Of a stretch of DNA of 35,247 nucleotides, positions 24,187-32,575 are shown one piece after another. Origin of the DNA: Pseudomonadota bacterium (GTDB lineage: Bacteria > Pseudomonadota > Alphaproteobacteria > Sphingomonadales > Sphingomonadaceae); the NCBI GenBank assembly GCA_018240895.1, contig JAFEEX010000064.1, positions 1 through 35,247 of the forward strand. The letters are read 5' to 3'. The stretch's first letter is position 1, and each line of letters begins with the position of its first letter. The position numbers were made by a program, and so were the translations under genes. The notes under the pieces are model-generated. The model had not been told where the DNA came from. It worked only from the letters and a program-made list of their open reading frames with translations, and made no database searches.

Positions 24187-24915
24187 ATGATCGTCTTCCC
24201 CGCCATCGACCTAAAAGCCGGGCAGGTCGTCCGCCTTGCCGAAGGGGACATGGCCCGTGCCACCGTCTATGGCGACAACCCGGCCGCGCAGGCCATGCTG
24301 TTTGCCGAGGCCGGATCACAGTTCCTCCACGTGGTAGATCTGGATGGCAGCTTTGCCGGACGGGCGGAGAACCGCGCGGCGGTGGAAGCGATCCTTGAGG
24401 CCTTCCCCGGCCACGTCCAACTGGGCGGCGGCATCCGCACCCGCGATGCGGTGGAGGGCTGGTTCGATCTTGGCGTCAGCCGGGTGGTTATGGGCTCGGC
24501 CGCGCTCAAAGACCCCGAATTCGTGCGCGACATGGCCAGGGAATTTCCCGGTGGGATCGTAGTTGCGGTGGACGCGAAGGACGGCATGGTGGCGACCGAG
24601 GGCTGGGCCGATGTCTCGGACGTCGAAGTGGTCGATCTTGCCCGCCGGTTCGAGGACGCCGGCGTTGCCAGCCTGTTGTTCACCGACATTGGCCGTGACG
24701 GCTTGCTCAAGGGCGTGAACATCGACGCCACCGTCGACCTTGCCCGGCGGGTGGACATTCCGGTGATCGCCAGTGGCGGGGTCAAGGGGCTGGATGACAT
24801 CCACGTGCTGGCGCTTCATGCGCATGAGGGGATCGAAGGCGTGATCACCGGGCGGGCGCTCTACGAAGGACGGCTTGATCTGGCGGCGGCGATTGCCATG
24901 GCGAATAGAGGATGA
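24187..24915 (+). CDS. hisA: ProFAR isomerase HisA
   Basis: TIM-barrel isomerase of 242 aa converting ProFAR to PRFAR. The catalytic Asp8 ([10 protein letters not shown]) and Asp129 (VVAVDAKDG) are in place, with phosphate-binding GGGIRT and ASGGVKG loops. The start lacks a strong Shine-Dalgarno: AAGGGG lies about 10 nt before ATG and belongs to the upstream repeat. It lies between two palindromic repeats that split the cluster. Confidence 0.97.
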   Translation: MIVFPAIDLKAGQVVRLAEGDMARATVYGDNPAAQAMLFAEAGSQFLHVVDLDGSFAGRAENRAAVEAILEAFPGHVQLGGGIRTRDAVEGWFDLGVSRVVMGSAALKDPEFVRDMAREFPGGIVVAVDAKDGMVATEGWADVSDVEVVDLARRFEDAGVASLLFTDIGRDGLLKGVNIDATVDLARRVDIPVIASGGVKGLDDIHVLALHAHEGIEGVITGRALYEGRLDLAAAIAMANRG

Positions 24916-24931
24916 TGGGCTTGAGCGACCC

Positions 24932-25072
24932 ATACCTCCCCGGCACGGGGAGGGGGACCATGCGCAGCATGGTGGAGGGGAGGAGCCTTTCGGCACGTCG
25001 CCGATTGCTCGTGCCCAGGGCCAGCCCCCTCCACCGCCTGCGGCGGTCCCCCTCCCCGTATCGGGGAGGTAT
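24932..25072. repeat. long inverted repeat between hisA and hisF
   Basis: Arms of 28 bp at 24932-24959 and 25045-25072 pair with two mismatches, and a second inner match (GGTGGAGGGG 24971-24980 with CCCCTCCACC 25026-25035) extends them. Each arm is itself a small hairpin of CCTCCCCG and CGGGGAGG (24935-24953; 25051-25069). The right hairpin contains GGAGG, the apparent ribosome binding site of hisF 9 nt from its ATG. Confidence 0.85.
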
Positions 25073-25078
25073 TTGCTC

Positions 25079-25840
25079 ATGACCGTCCGCATCCGCGTCA
25101 TTCCCTGCCTCGACGTGCGCGATGGGCGCGTGGTCAAGGGGGTCAACTTCGTCGACCTCAAGGACGCGGGTGATCCGGTTGAGCAGGCGCGCGCCTATGA
25201 CGCAGCGGGGGCGGACGAGTTGTGCTTCCTGGATATCAGCGCCAGCCACGAGGGGCGCGGCACCCTGCTCGATGTGGTTCGCCGCACGGCGGAAGTGTGC
25301 TTCATGCCGCTGACCGTGGGCGGCGGGGTTCGCACGGTGGAGGACGCGCGGGCGCTGCTGCTGGCGGGCGCGGACAAGGTTGCGGTCAATTCCGCCGCGG
25401 TATCCCGGCCCGAAGTGGTGGCCGACATCGCCCAGAAGATGGGCAGCCAATGCATCGTCGCCTCGGTCGATGCCCGGCGCACCGCACCGGGCAAGTGGGA
25501 GATATTCACTCACGGCGGGCGCAAGGCGACCGGGATCGACGCGGTCGAACACGCGGTGCGGTTGGCCGAACTGGGCGCTGGCGAGCTGCTGGTCACCTCT
25601 ATGGACGGCGATGGAACCCAGGCCGGCTATGACCTTGATCTGACCCGGACGATTGCCGATGCGGTCAGCGTGCCGGTGATCGCATCGGGCGGGGTTGGCA
25701 CGCTTGATCATCTGGTTGATGGCGTGATCAAAGGCCACGCCAGCGCGGTGCTGGCGGCATCGATCTTCCACTTCGGCACGCACACCGTGGCAGAGGCGCA
25801 CGCCGCGCTACGTGCAGCAGGCTTGCCCGCGCGCGGATAG
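25079..25840 (+). CDS. hisF: imidazole glycerol phosphate synthase cyclase subunit HisF
   Basis: TIM-barrel cyclase of 253 aa making imidazole glycerol phosphate and AICAR from PRFAR with ammonia from HisH. Asp12 (IPCLDVRDG) and Asp131 (VASVDARR) keep the family's spacing of 119 residues, and GGGVRT and ASGGVGT phosphate loops are present. The ATG at 25079 follows the repeat hairpin that carries GGAGG, so translation may depend on opening this stem. Confidence 0.97.
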   Translation: MTVRIRVIPCLDVRDGRVVKGVNFVDLKDAGDPVEQARAYDAAGADELCFLDISASHEGRGTLLDVVRRTAEVCFMPLTVGGGVRTVEDARALLLAGADKVAVNSAAVSRPEVVADIAQKMGSQCIVASVDARRTAPGKWEIFTHGGRKATGIDAVEHAVRLAELGAGELLVTSMDGDGTQAGYDLDLTRTIADAVSVPVIASGGVGTLDHLVDGVIKGHASAVLAASIFHFGTHTVAEAHAALRAAGLPARG

Positions 25841-25858
25841 CTTGGCAGACCGGAACCT

Positions 25859-26173
25859 ATGGACACCCTGACCCGCCTTGCCGCGACCATCGCCGCGCGC
25901 CGCACTGCCGATCCCGCAACATCGTGGGTGGCAAAGCTGCACGCGCGCGGCCTGCCGGTGATTGCCAAAAAACTGGGCGAGGAAGCGGTTGAAACCGTGA
26001 TCGCAGCCCTGACCGGCAGCCGCGAGGAACTGGTGGGCGAGGCGGCGGATACGCTGTTTCACCTGCTGGTCCTGCTCGATGCCAAGGGGGTGAGCCTTGA
26101 CGAAGTGCTTGCCGAACTGGACCGCCGAGAGGGCACCAGCGGGATCGCCGAAAAAGCCAGCCGGAGCGAATAG
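25859..26173 (+). CDS. hisE: phosphoribosyl-ATP pyrophosphatase HisE
   Basis: All-alpha NTP-pyrophosphatase-like enzyme of 104 aa acting on PR-ATP, separate from HisI. The MazG-like motif is [15 protein letters not shown] with Glu residues for Mg binding, then [17 protein letters not shown]. Its stop is directly before the ATG of the HIT gene, so the genes are coupled. hisI, hisG, hisD and hisC are not in this window. Confidence 0.96.
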   Translation: MDTLTRLAATIAARRTADPATSWVAKLHARGLPVIAKKLGEEAVETVIAALTGSREELVGEAADTLFHLLVLLDAKGVSLDEVLAELDRREGTSGIAEKASRSE

Positions 26174-26551
26174 ATGCCGATTGACGCCACCCAGCCCTAT
26201 GATGACCAGAATGTGTTCGCCAAGATCCTGCGCGGGGAAATTCCGAACAAGACCGTCTATGAAGACCAATGGGCGCTGGCCTTTCACGACATCAACCCGC
26301 AGGCACCGTTCCATGTGCTGGTGATCCCCAAGGGGCCTTACGTTAGTTGGGACGATTTTTCGGCCAAGGCATCAGCCGACGAAATAGCCGGCTTCGTCCG
26401 CGCGGTCGGCACGGTGGCGCGCGATGCCGGGCTGGTTGAGCCGGGCTATCGCCTGCTCGCCAATGTTGGCCAGCACGGCCATCAGGAAGTGCCGCACCTG
26501 CACGTCCACATCTTCGGCGGGCGGCAGATGGGCGCGATGCTGCCGCGCTGA
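26174..26551 (+). CDS. HIT family nucleotide-binding hydrolase (HinT-like)
   Basis: Histidine-triad protein of 125 aa. The N-terminal NVFAKILRGEIPNKTVYED and FHDINPQAPFHVLVIPK are typical of HINT, and the catalytic triad HLHVHIFGG is near the C-terminus. HINT proteins hydrolyse purine phosphoramidates and aminoacyl-adenylates. Placement right after hisE is common in alphaproteobacteria. Complete length. Confidence 0.94.
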   Translation: MPIDATQPYDDQNVFAKILRGEIPNKTVYEDQWALAFHDINPQAPFHVLVIPKGPYVSWDDFSAKASADEIAGFVRAVGTVARDAGLVEPGYRLLANVGQHGHQEVPHLHVHIFGGRQMGAMLPR

Positions 26552-26564
26552 ACTTTGGTTGATT

Positions 26565-26715
26565 GGTTCGCGCGAAGACGCGAAGGGCGAAGAGGTTTCG
26601 CTTGCGGCGAAGCCGCCTTTCAAGTGAAGCTCCCGCCTTGCGGCGCGCTGGATCGAACAACTGCCTGCGGCGCAAGGCGCAACACCTTCGCGTTCTTCGC
26701 GCCTTCGCGCGAACC
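26565..26715. repeat. palindromic repeat upstream of ybgC
   Basis: GGTTCGCGCGAAG (26565-26577) and its exact complement CTTCGCGCGAACC (26703-26715) bound an element rich in CGCGAAG units. The outer arms continue to pair with small shifts (ACGCGAAGGGCGAAG against CTTCGCGTTCTTCGCG). It separates the his-HIT run from the tol-pal genes and may end transcription; the remaining 99 bp to ybgC show no clear promoter. Confidence 0.75.
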
Positions 26716-26814
26716 CCAACTCTCCCGCCCAGCTGCCCAGCGGTTGCATTATTGCGCCGATGCGAACCGCGGCCCTTGCCCTGTGACTCGCCCGGTTGCT
26801 AAGGCCGTGACGGC

Positions 26815-27273
26815 ATGGCTTCATTCCCGCCCCTTCCTTCCGGCCTGATCGACGGCATGGTCCACCGCTTTGCGGTGCGCGCCTATTTTGAGGATACGGA
26901 TCTGTCAGGGGTGGTCTATCACGCCAATTATCTGCGCTGGTTTGAACGGGCGCGCAGCGATTTCGTCCGGCTGCTGGGGATTGATCAGCGCGCGGTGAAC
27001 GCAGCGGGCGAAGGCGCCTTTGCCGTGACCGACCTGACGATCCGCTATGCCGCCCCGGCCCGGCTGGACGACGGCGTCTTGATCGAAACAACCTGCACCG
27101 ATCTGGGCGCGGCATCATGCCGGATGCACCAGAGGGCCCAGCGCGAGGACGGATTGTTCTTGTCAGAGGTGAACCTGCGGGTCGGGTTTGTTTCCCCCGA
27201 TGGCCGCCCGCGCCGGATGCCCGCCGCCTGGCGCGCCGCCTTTGCTTCCATCCTGCCCGAAGGACCCCGATGA
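26815..27273 (+). CDS. ybgC: tol-pal system acyl-CoA thioesterase YbgC
   Basis: Hotdog-fold thioesterase of 152 aa. The signature RAYFEDTDLSGVVYHANYLRWFERARSDF contains the catalytic Asp and the conserved His and Tyr. YbgC acts on acyl-CoA or acyl-ACP and is linked with phospholipid enzymes; it heads tol-pal clusters in many Gram-negatives. Its stop overlaps the tolQ start as ATGA. An internal ATG at 26857 is a possible alternative start. Confidence 0.94.
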   Translation: MASFPPLPSGLIDGMVHRFAVRAYFEDTDLSGVVYHANYLRWFERARSDFVRLLGIDQRAVNAAGEGAFAVTDLTIRYAAPARLDDGVLIETTCTDLGAASCRMHQRAQREDGLFLSEVNLRVGFVSPDGRPRRMPAAWRAAFASILPEGPR

Positions 27274-27974
27274 TAGTGCTTTCCTTTCTTGCCGTCAGCG
27301 CTGATGCGCCGCGTCATCTCAATCCGGTCAAACTGTTCATGGACGCCGATATCGTGGTCCAGGTGGTGATGGCCGGGCTGATCCTTGCCTCGGTCTGGGT
27401 CTGGACGATCATCCTGTCGTTCAGCCTGCGCCATGCCGGTATCCGCAAGCGCTGCGATGCCTATGAGCGCGATTTCTGGAAGACCAAGGATATCGAAGCG
27501 TTTCAGGCTGACTATGCCGCAACCGATACTCCCACAGCCCGCGTCGCCGCTGCAGGTCTTGCCGAATGGCGGCGTTCAAACAGCGGGCGCGGCCCTGACC
27601 GGGAGGGTACGCGTCAACGGCTTTTGACCGCGATGGATGGCGCGATCGCGCAGGAGGCTGATCGGCTGTCAGACCGGCTGAACTTTCTGGCCACGGTGGG
27701 CGCTGTCGCCCCCTTTGTGGGCCTGTTCGGAACCGTGTGGGGCATCATGAACAGCTTTTTCCAGATCGGCCAGCAGCAGAATTCCTCGCTGGCGGTGGTT
27801 GCGCCGGGGATTTCCGAGGCGTTGTTCGCCACCGCGATCGGCCTGTTTGCGGCGATTCCGGCGGTGATTGCCTACAACCGCTTCTCACACCGGGTCGATC
27901 AGATCGAAGCGCGGCTGCAACGCTTCGCCGATCGGTTCCACGCCAGCCTGAGCCGCGAACTGGAGGGGCAGTGA
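27270..27974 (+). CDS. tolQ: Tol-Pal proton channel subunit TolQ
   Basis: Inner-membrane protein of 234 aa of the ExbB/TolQ/MotA family. TM1 is at about residues 28-50, and TM2 and TM3 are in TVGAVAPFVGLFGTVWGIMNSF and LFATAIGLFAAIPAVIAYN, with the family Thr/Gly motifs. With TolR it forms the channel that energises TolA for outer membrane constriction at division. Starts at 27270 overlapping ybgC. Confidence 0.95.
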   Translation: MIVLSFLAVSADAPRHLNPVKLFMDADIVVQVVMAGLILASVWVWTIILSFSLRHAGIRKRCDAYERDFWKTKDIEAFQADYAATDTPTARVAAAGLAEWRRSNSGRGPDREGTRQRLLTAMDGAIAQEADRLSDRLNFLATVGAVAPFVGLFGTVWGIMNSFFQIGQQQNSSLAVVAPGISEALFATAIGLFAAIPAVIAYNRFSHRVDQIEARLQRFADRFHASLSRELEGQ

Positions 27975-28126
27975 TGTGCATGGGCCGCGTCAACTTCGTT
28001 GCCGCTTGCGCAACACCGGGCCGGGGGAGCGGGCTGGTGTTGCCTTCCGCCGTGCGGCGGAAAAGGGGACGCTGTGATGAGTGATCCGTCTTCCCTGAGC
28101 CGTTCGTGTCGAGCGAAGGTTGTGAA
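27975..28126. repeat. repeat-like insertion between tolQ and tolR
   Basis: A 152-bp gap separates genes that are usually adjacent. It holds a 7-bp hairpin TTCCGCC-GTGC-GGCGGAA (28045-28062) and CCGTTCGTGTCGAGCGAAGG (about 28100-28119), which looks like one half of a palindromic repeat common in sphingomonads. The AAGG of that half serves as the likely ribosome binding site of tolR. Small frames in it look fortuitous. Confidence 0.5.
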
Positions 28127-28564
28127 ATGGGCATGACCTCACCCCGCCGCACCAAACGCCGTGGACGCGCGCCGATGGCAGAGATCAACGTCACCCCGCT
28201 GGTTGACGTCATGCTGGTGCTACTGATCATCTTCATGGTCACCGCCCCGCTGCTTAACGCCGGGGTTCCGGTCAACCTGCCTGACAGCCAGGCCAAGCCG
28301 CTCGATCAACAGCCGCACCAGGTAAACCTGTCGATCACGGCGGACGGCCGGGTCTATATCGACAAGAGCGAGGTCGATCCCGGCACGCTGGGCGACCGGT
28401 TGTCCGCCCTGCCGCGCGGGGCCGATGGCAAGCCCCCGCTGGTAACGCTGCGCGCCGATCAATCGCTTGATTATGGACGGGTGGTTTCGGTGATGGGGCA
28501 GCTCAACCACGCCGGGTTCAACGCAATCTCGCTGGTCACCACCAGTTCAGTCACAGCCCCCTAG
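28127..28564 (+). CDS. tolR: Tol-Pal subunit TolR
   Basis: ExbD/TolR protein of 145 aa with one TM helix. The N-terminal cytoplasmic part is MAEINVTPLVDVMLVLLIIFMVTAPLL, in which Asp of the PLVDVML motif is the proton-binding residue. The periplasmic domain follows (SITADGRVYIDKSEV, VTLRADQSLDYGRVV). ATG 28127 follows AAGG at 7 nt; ATG 28133 is also possible. Confidence 0.95.
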   Translation: MGMTSPRRTKRRGRAPMAEINVTPLVDVMLVLLIIFMVTAPLLNAGVPVNLPDSQAKPLDQQPHQVNLSITADGRVYIDKSEVDPGTLGDRLSALPRGADGKPPLVTLRADQSLDYGRVVSVMGQLNHAGFNAISLVTTSSVTAP

Positions 28565-28573
28565 CGAGGCAGG

Positions 28574-29428
28574 ATGACGGCAATTGCCCTTCGCAGCGAA
28601 GAACGCATTGGCCTGGCACTGGCGCTGGCGGCGCATGGCGGGCTGCTGGCATGGCTGATGCTGGCACCGCCGGCACCCGCGCCCTTGCCCCCGCCCGAGC
28701 GGATGACCGTGACGCTGAGCGAAGATGTCGGCCTGACCTCTACCGCGCCGCAACCGCAAAAGGCTGCGCCTGCACTCGATATCGCGCCGGTGCTGGGTGA
28801 GGACAGTGCCCAGCCCGCCCCCGAACCGGCGGTGCAACCCCGGCCGCAGCCGGCTCCTGTTCCGGTTCCGGTTCAGCCGCGCCATATTGCCCCGCCCGCA
28901 CCCGCGCCGCGCCCTGTGGTGAAGACGCATCCCGCTCCGGCCAGGCCAGCCCCGGCGCGAGTTGCCCCGGCGCCCGCCACGCCGGCCAAATCGACGCCGG
29001 CCAAACCCGCGCATCAGCCGGCGGGCGGCAGCCGCATCGGGGCCGATTTTCTGAAGGGCGTGTCCGGCGCGAAGGGACAGGCCAAGCCCGCGGCGGCTGC
29101 AGCGGCATTTGGGCCGCAGCAGCAATCGGCGCTCCGTTCCGCGATCATGCGTCAGTTGAAACCCCATTGGAGCGCGCCGCAAGGCGTCGATGCCGAAAAG
29201 CTGATTACCCAGGTCCGCTTCAGCCTGAACCGCAACGGCACGCTGGCGGGGGAGCCGCAGATTGTCAGCCAGAGCGGGCAGACCCCCGCCAATGCCGCGC
29301 AGGTCCGCCGCCATGCCGAACAGGCGGCGCGAGCGGTCAAGCTGGCCCAGCCCTTTATCCTGCCGCCCGATCTCTATGATCACTGGCAGACCGTAACCTC
29401 GACATTCGACAGAAGGCTATCGCAATGA
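28574..29428 (+). CDS. tolA: TolA-like energy-transducing protein
   Basis: Periplasm-spanning protein of 284 aa: an N-terminal TM helix (LALALAAHGGLLAWLMLA), a long Pro/Ala-rich linker (about residues 32-160, with PAPAPLPPPER and many PAP/PVP units), and a C-terminal TolA/TonB-like domain (LRSAIMRQLKPHWSAPQG, VRFSLNRNGTLAGEPQIV). The linker is Pro-rich in place of the Ala/Lys helix of enteric TolA, as in other alphaproteobacteria. It overlaps tolB by 4 bp. Confidence 0.92.
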   Translation: MTAIALRSEERIGLALALAAHGGLLAWLMLAPPAPAPLPPPERMTVTLSEDVGLTSTAPQPQKAAPALDIAPVLGEDSAQPAPEPAVQPRPQPAPVPVPVQPRHIAPPAPAPRPVVKTHPAPARPAPARVAPAPATPAKSTPAKPAHQPAGGSRIGADFLKGVSGAKGQAKPAAAAAAFGPQQQSALRSAIMRQLKPHWSAPQGVDAEKLITQVRFSLNRNGTLAGEPQIVSQSGQTPANAAQVRRHAEQAARAVKLAQPFILPPDLYDHWQTVTSTFDRRLSQ

Positions 29429-30798
29429 AACTGGCCCCCCTTGCCCTTGCTGCGGCGCTGGCCGCTGGTGCGGCTGCCGCCCAGACAGCACCGCCCGCGT
29501 CCCCCGCCACTCCGCCAGCCGCCGCGCCGGGGATAGACGTGACCGTCTCGGATGACAGCGATTGGCAGAACCAGACAATCGCCATTCCCGCCTTTGCCAC
29601 CAATGCCGATGTTGCCACCCAGACCAGCGCCGGCAGCACGGCGGCGCTGGGTTTCAGCCTGGCAAGCGTCATCACTGCCGATCTTCAGAACAACGGCCTG
29701 TTCAAGCCAACCGGCCCCGGTGCCTTGCCCCGCCCCGCGCTCGTCCAGATCCAGACCCCCGATTTCGGCACCTGGCAGGGACGGGGCAGCGATATGCTGA
29801 TCCAGGGCTTTGTCCGCGCCGGGGAGGACGGTCAGGTAACGGTGGGCTGTTACCTGTACGACGTGGCGCTGAAGCAGCAGCTGGCCAAGGCCGGCTGGAC
29901 CGTGGCCCCGGGCGAGTGGCGCCGCGCCGCGCACAAGTGCGCCGATCTGGTCTATTCACGGCTTTCGGGCGAGAACCCGTTCTTTGACAGCAAGATTGCC
30001 TACATCGCAGAGACCGGCCCCAAGGATCATCGGCTGAAACGGCTGGCGATCATGGATTCGGACGGGGCAAACCACGTCTATCTGACCACCGGCCAGGCCA
30101 CCGCGCTGACCCCGCGCTATTCGCCTGACTATGGATCGATCCTGTATCTGTCCTATTACAACGGGCAGCCGCGGATTTACATCTTCGATCTGGCCAGCAA
30201 GACCCAGCGCCTGCTGCTCACCGCCAGGAACCCGCTGTTCGCCCCGCGCTGGTCGCCCGATGGCAAGTGGGTGCTGTATTCGATGGCGACGGCGGGCAAT
30301 ACCGACATCTACAAGGTTCCGGCGGCAGGCGGCGGCACCGCCGTCAAGCTGACTGACAGCCCCGGGATCGACATCGGCGGCAGCTTTTCACCCGATGGTT
30401 CAAAAATCGTCTTTGAAAGCGACCGGTCCGGCAGCCAGCAGGTCTATGTGATGAACGCCGATGGATCGAACCAGCACCGGATCAGCTTCTTCGGCGGCCG
30501 CAGCGCCACGCCCGAATGGAGCCCGCGCGGCGATCAGATTGCCTTTACGCACATCGCCGGCAACCTGCGGATCGCGGTAATGGACCCATCGGGCGGTTCG
30601 ATGCGCTATCTGACCGATTCCTGGCAGGATGAAGCGCCAACCTGGGCGCCGAACGGCCGGGTGATCCAGTTTTTCCGCACCATCAAGAACAGTGGCAAGA
30701 CCAGCGTGTGGCAGGTTGACCTGACCGGGCGGAACGAGCGCAAGCTTGACACCCCGGTTGACGGATCTGATCCGGCCTGGGGCCCGCTGCGGCCCTGA
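29425..30798 (+). CDS. tolB: Tol-Pal translocation protein TolB
   Basis: Periplasmic protein of 457 aa. Signal peptide MKLAPLALAAALAAGAAAAQ; an N-terminal domain with IAIPAFATN and LQNNGLFKP; then the six-bladed propeller with repeated TolB units such as LTPRYSPDYGSILYLSY, FAPRWSPDGKWVLYSM, IGGSFSPDGSKIVFES and ATPEWSPRGDQIAFTH. It binds Pal and TolA. The mature N-terminus is unusually Pro/Ala-rich before the first domain. Confidence 0.96.
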   Translation: MKLAPLALAAALAAGAAAAQTAPPASPATPPAAAPGIDVTVSDDSDWQNQTIAIPAFATNADVATQTSAGSTAALGFSLASVITADLQNNGLFKPTGPGALPRPALVQIQTPDFGTWQGRGSDMLIQGFVRAGEDGQVTVGCYLYDVALKQQLAKAGWTVAPGEWRRAAHKCADLVYSRLSGENPFFDSKIAYIAETGPKDHRLKRLAIMDSDGANHVYLTTGQATALTPRYSPDYGSILYLSYYNGQPRIYIFDLASKTQRLLLTARNPLFAPRWSPDGKWVLYSMATAGNTDIYKVPAAGGGTAVKLTDSPGIDIGGSFSPDGSKIVFESDRSGSQQVYVMNADGSNQHRISFFGGRSATPEWSPRGDQIAFTHIAGNLRIAVMDPSGGSMRYLTDSWQDEAPTWAPNGRVIQFFRTIKNSGKTSVWQVDLTGRNERKLDTPVDGSDPAWGPLRP

Positions 30799-30854
30799 TC
30801 GTCCGCTTTTTGTACCTGGGGGCACCGCACGGCTTGAATGACAAGGAGTACCTG

Positions 30855-31364
30855 ATGAAAACCACCGCAACCCTCAGCATCGCGCTGGCCGCTGGCCTGG
30901 CACTGTCCGCCTGTGCGAAAAAGGCCCCGCAATCGCTTCCGCCAGAGCCGGGCAGTTCGATATCGACCGAGGCACCCGCGGCAAACCAGGGGCCGGTGCC
31001 GGGCAGCCAGGCCGATTTCGTGGCGCAGATGATGGGCCAGGATACGATCTATTTCGATACCGATCGCTATAACATCGACAGTGCCGATCAGCAGGCGCTG
31101 GCCGCTCAGGCAAGCTGGCTGGCAAAGTATCCGGCCAAGCGCGTCACGCTGGAAGGCCACGCCGACGAGCGCGGCACCCGCGAATATAATCTGGCCCTGG
31201 GTGAACGCCGCGCCAATGCCGCCAAGAATGCGCTGGCGGCGCTGGGGGTTGATCCGTCGCGAATCACCACGGTCAGTTATGGCAAGGAACGCCCGGTCGC
31301 GCTGGGTTCGGACGAGGCAAGCTGGGCGAAGAACCGCCGGGCGGTAACGGTCGCGATCGATTGA
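30855..31364 (+). CDS. pal: peptidoglycan-associated lipoprotein Pal
   Basis: Outer-membrane lipoprotein of 169 aa. The signal ends in a lipobox LSAC with Cys near residue 21, followed by a short linker and an OmpA-like domain (IYFDTDRYNIDSAD, VTLEGHADERGTREYNLALGERRANAAK) that binds peptidoglycan. AAGGAG is 6 nt before ATG 30855. It ends the tol-pal run; no cpoB/ybgF is found after it. Confidence 0.96.
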   Translation: MKTTATLSIALAAGLALSACAKKAPQSLPPEPGSSISTEAPAANQGPVPGSQADFVAQMMGQDTIYFDTDRYNIDSADQQALAAQASWLAKYPAKRVTLEGHADERGTREYNLALGERRANAAKNALAALGVDPSRITTVSYGKERPVALGSDEASWAKNRRAVTVAID

Positions 31365-31377
31365 TGGCCAGCGCGGC

Positions 31378-31554
31378 CTATTGCAGCGTCGGAAGAAGCT
31401 GAGCCAATTCCGGCAGTTGCGCGGCACTGGCCCTGACCGGCACCTTCAGCGCGGTTCCCGAACCGATGGGCTGGGCCGAATCAGGCCCGAGAAGGGCAAA
31501 GCCGGTCATGGCCAGTACCGACAGCGCGATGGACAATGCCAATTGTTTGCTCAT
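31378..31554 (-). CDS. small exported hypothetical protein
   Basis: 58-aa frame with a signal-like or single TM segment (MSKQLALSIALSVLAMTGFALLG) and a polar tail ending AAQLPELAQLLPTLQ. ATG 31554 follows GGAG by 11 nt. It is convergent with pal, with stops 13 bp apart. No family recognised; its real status rests on the good hydrophobic leader. Confidence 0.5.
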   Translation of the reverse strand: MSKQLALSIALSVLAMTGFALLGPDSAQPIGSGTALKVPVRASAAQLPELAQLLPTLQ

Positions 31555-31689
31555 GGTAGCCACCACTCCAAATGCGGTGCCTTATCTGGTACTTGCAGGC
31601 AAGCGTGACAAGGGAAGATAGCCGAACGGAGCAGGAAAAGCGCCGCTTGATGCTTGCGCGGCGCACCCGGGAACGCCTATCTCCGCTCC

Positions 31690-32223
31690 ATGAGCAAGGC
31701 CCGTCGATCCGATAGCTGGGGTTTTCCGCGCTGGGGCGGATATGAAGGCGCGCGCGAGGCGGCCACGATCCGGCTGTGCGACCGCCACGGGTGCAGCGAT
31801 CCCGGCACCTGCCCCGCCCCCAAGAGCCCCAACAGCCCGGACCGCTGGATGTTCTGCCAGCGCCACGCCGCCGAATACAACGCCGGGTGGGACTATTTTG
31901 CCGGGCTGGATGCAGAGGAAGCCGCCGAGCGTGAGGCAGCGGAACGCCAGAATCACGAAGGTTATCAGGAAAGCGCGCATTATGGCTGGGCCATGTCGGG
32001 CGATGGCACCCGCAGCCGGGATGAGCTGCGCGCGCTCGATCTGCTGGGCCTTGCCCCCGATGCCGATTTTGACGAAATCCGCAAAGCTTGGCGCACCAAG
32101 GCCAAAGAGGTTCACCCCGATGTGAAACCCGGCGATGCCGAGGCGGCCAAGGCGTTCCAGGCCCTGCAACTCGCCTATGAAGTGCTGCGCGCGGCAGAGG
32201 AACGCCGCGAGTGGAAGGGATAG
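31690..32223 (+). CDS. J-domain (DnaJ-like) protein
   Basis: 177-aa cytosolic protein with a J domain at the C-terminus: ALDLLGLAPDADFDEIRKAWRTKAKEVHPDVKP, with the HPD motif that stimulates DnaK, and LQLAYEVLRAAEE. The N-terminal part has WGFPRWGGYEGAREAATIRLCDRHGC and several Cys/His (CDRHGC, CPAPK, FCQRH), which could bind a metal. C-terminal J domains of this kind are common in alphaproteobacteria; the client is unknown. Confidence 0.9.
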   Translation: MSKARRSDSWGFPRWGGYEGAREAATIRLCDRHGCSDPGTCPAPKSPNSPDRWMFCQRHAAEYNAGWDYFAGLDAEEAAEREAAERQNHEGYQESAHYGWAMSGDGTRSRDELRALDLLGLAPDADFDEIRKAWRTKAKEVHPDVKPGDAEAAKAFQALQLAYEVLRAAEERREWKG

Positions 32224-32239
32224 ACCGCCTGCGCGATTC

Positions 32240-32575
32240 CTACAGGATCAGCGCCGCTGCCAGCCCGACCCCGGCGATTGTCATGCTCGCCATATAAAGC
32301 CGCAGCGTGGTGCGATAACGCAGGCCTGGCCGTTCGACCACGCGGTTGTCAAGCAGACGGAACAGCACGACGACAAAGCAAACCATGCTGATGCCCAGCG
32401 TCCCGGCCAGAGCATAGTCTGAAGGCGTGGCAAGTGCCGGCGCCTTGTCAGATTCCGCCGCCCAGTTCGCCAGAAACCCCAGCAGGAAGCCCAGGATAAT
32501 GCCGACGGAAGTGACCATCGGCTGGCGAAACCCCGCCACCTCATCGTCATAACGATCGGTTTCGCTGTCGCTCAT
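32240..32575 (-). CDS. membrane protein with three predicted TM helices
   Basis: 111-aa hydrophobic protein; TM segments lie at about residues 21-39 (VTSVGIILGFLLGFLANW), 54-73 (LAGTLGISMVCFVVVLF) and 90-110. The N-terminus is acidic and cytoplasmic-looking. The start overlaps the stop of the thioesterase gene as ATGA. No family name is assigned. Confidence 0.8.
   Translation of the reverse strand: MSDSETDRYDDEVAGFRQPMVTSVGIILGFLLGFLANWAAESDKAPALATPSDYALAGTLGISMVCFVVVLFRLLDNRVVERPGLRYRTTLRLYMASMTIAGVGLAAALIL

Noticed and set aside
24932-25072. CRISPR array
   Set aside because: Only one inverted pair of arms, no regularly spaced direct repeats and no cas genes.
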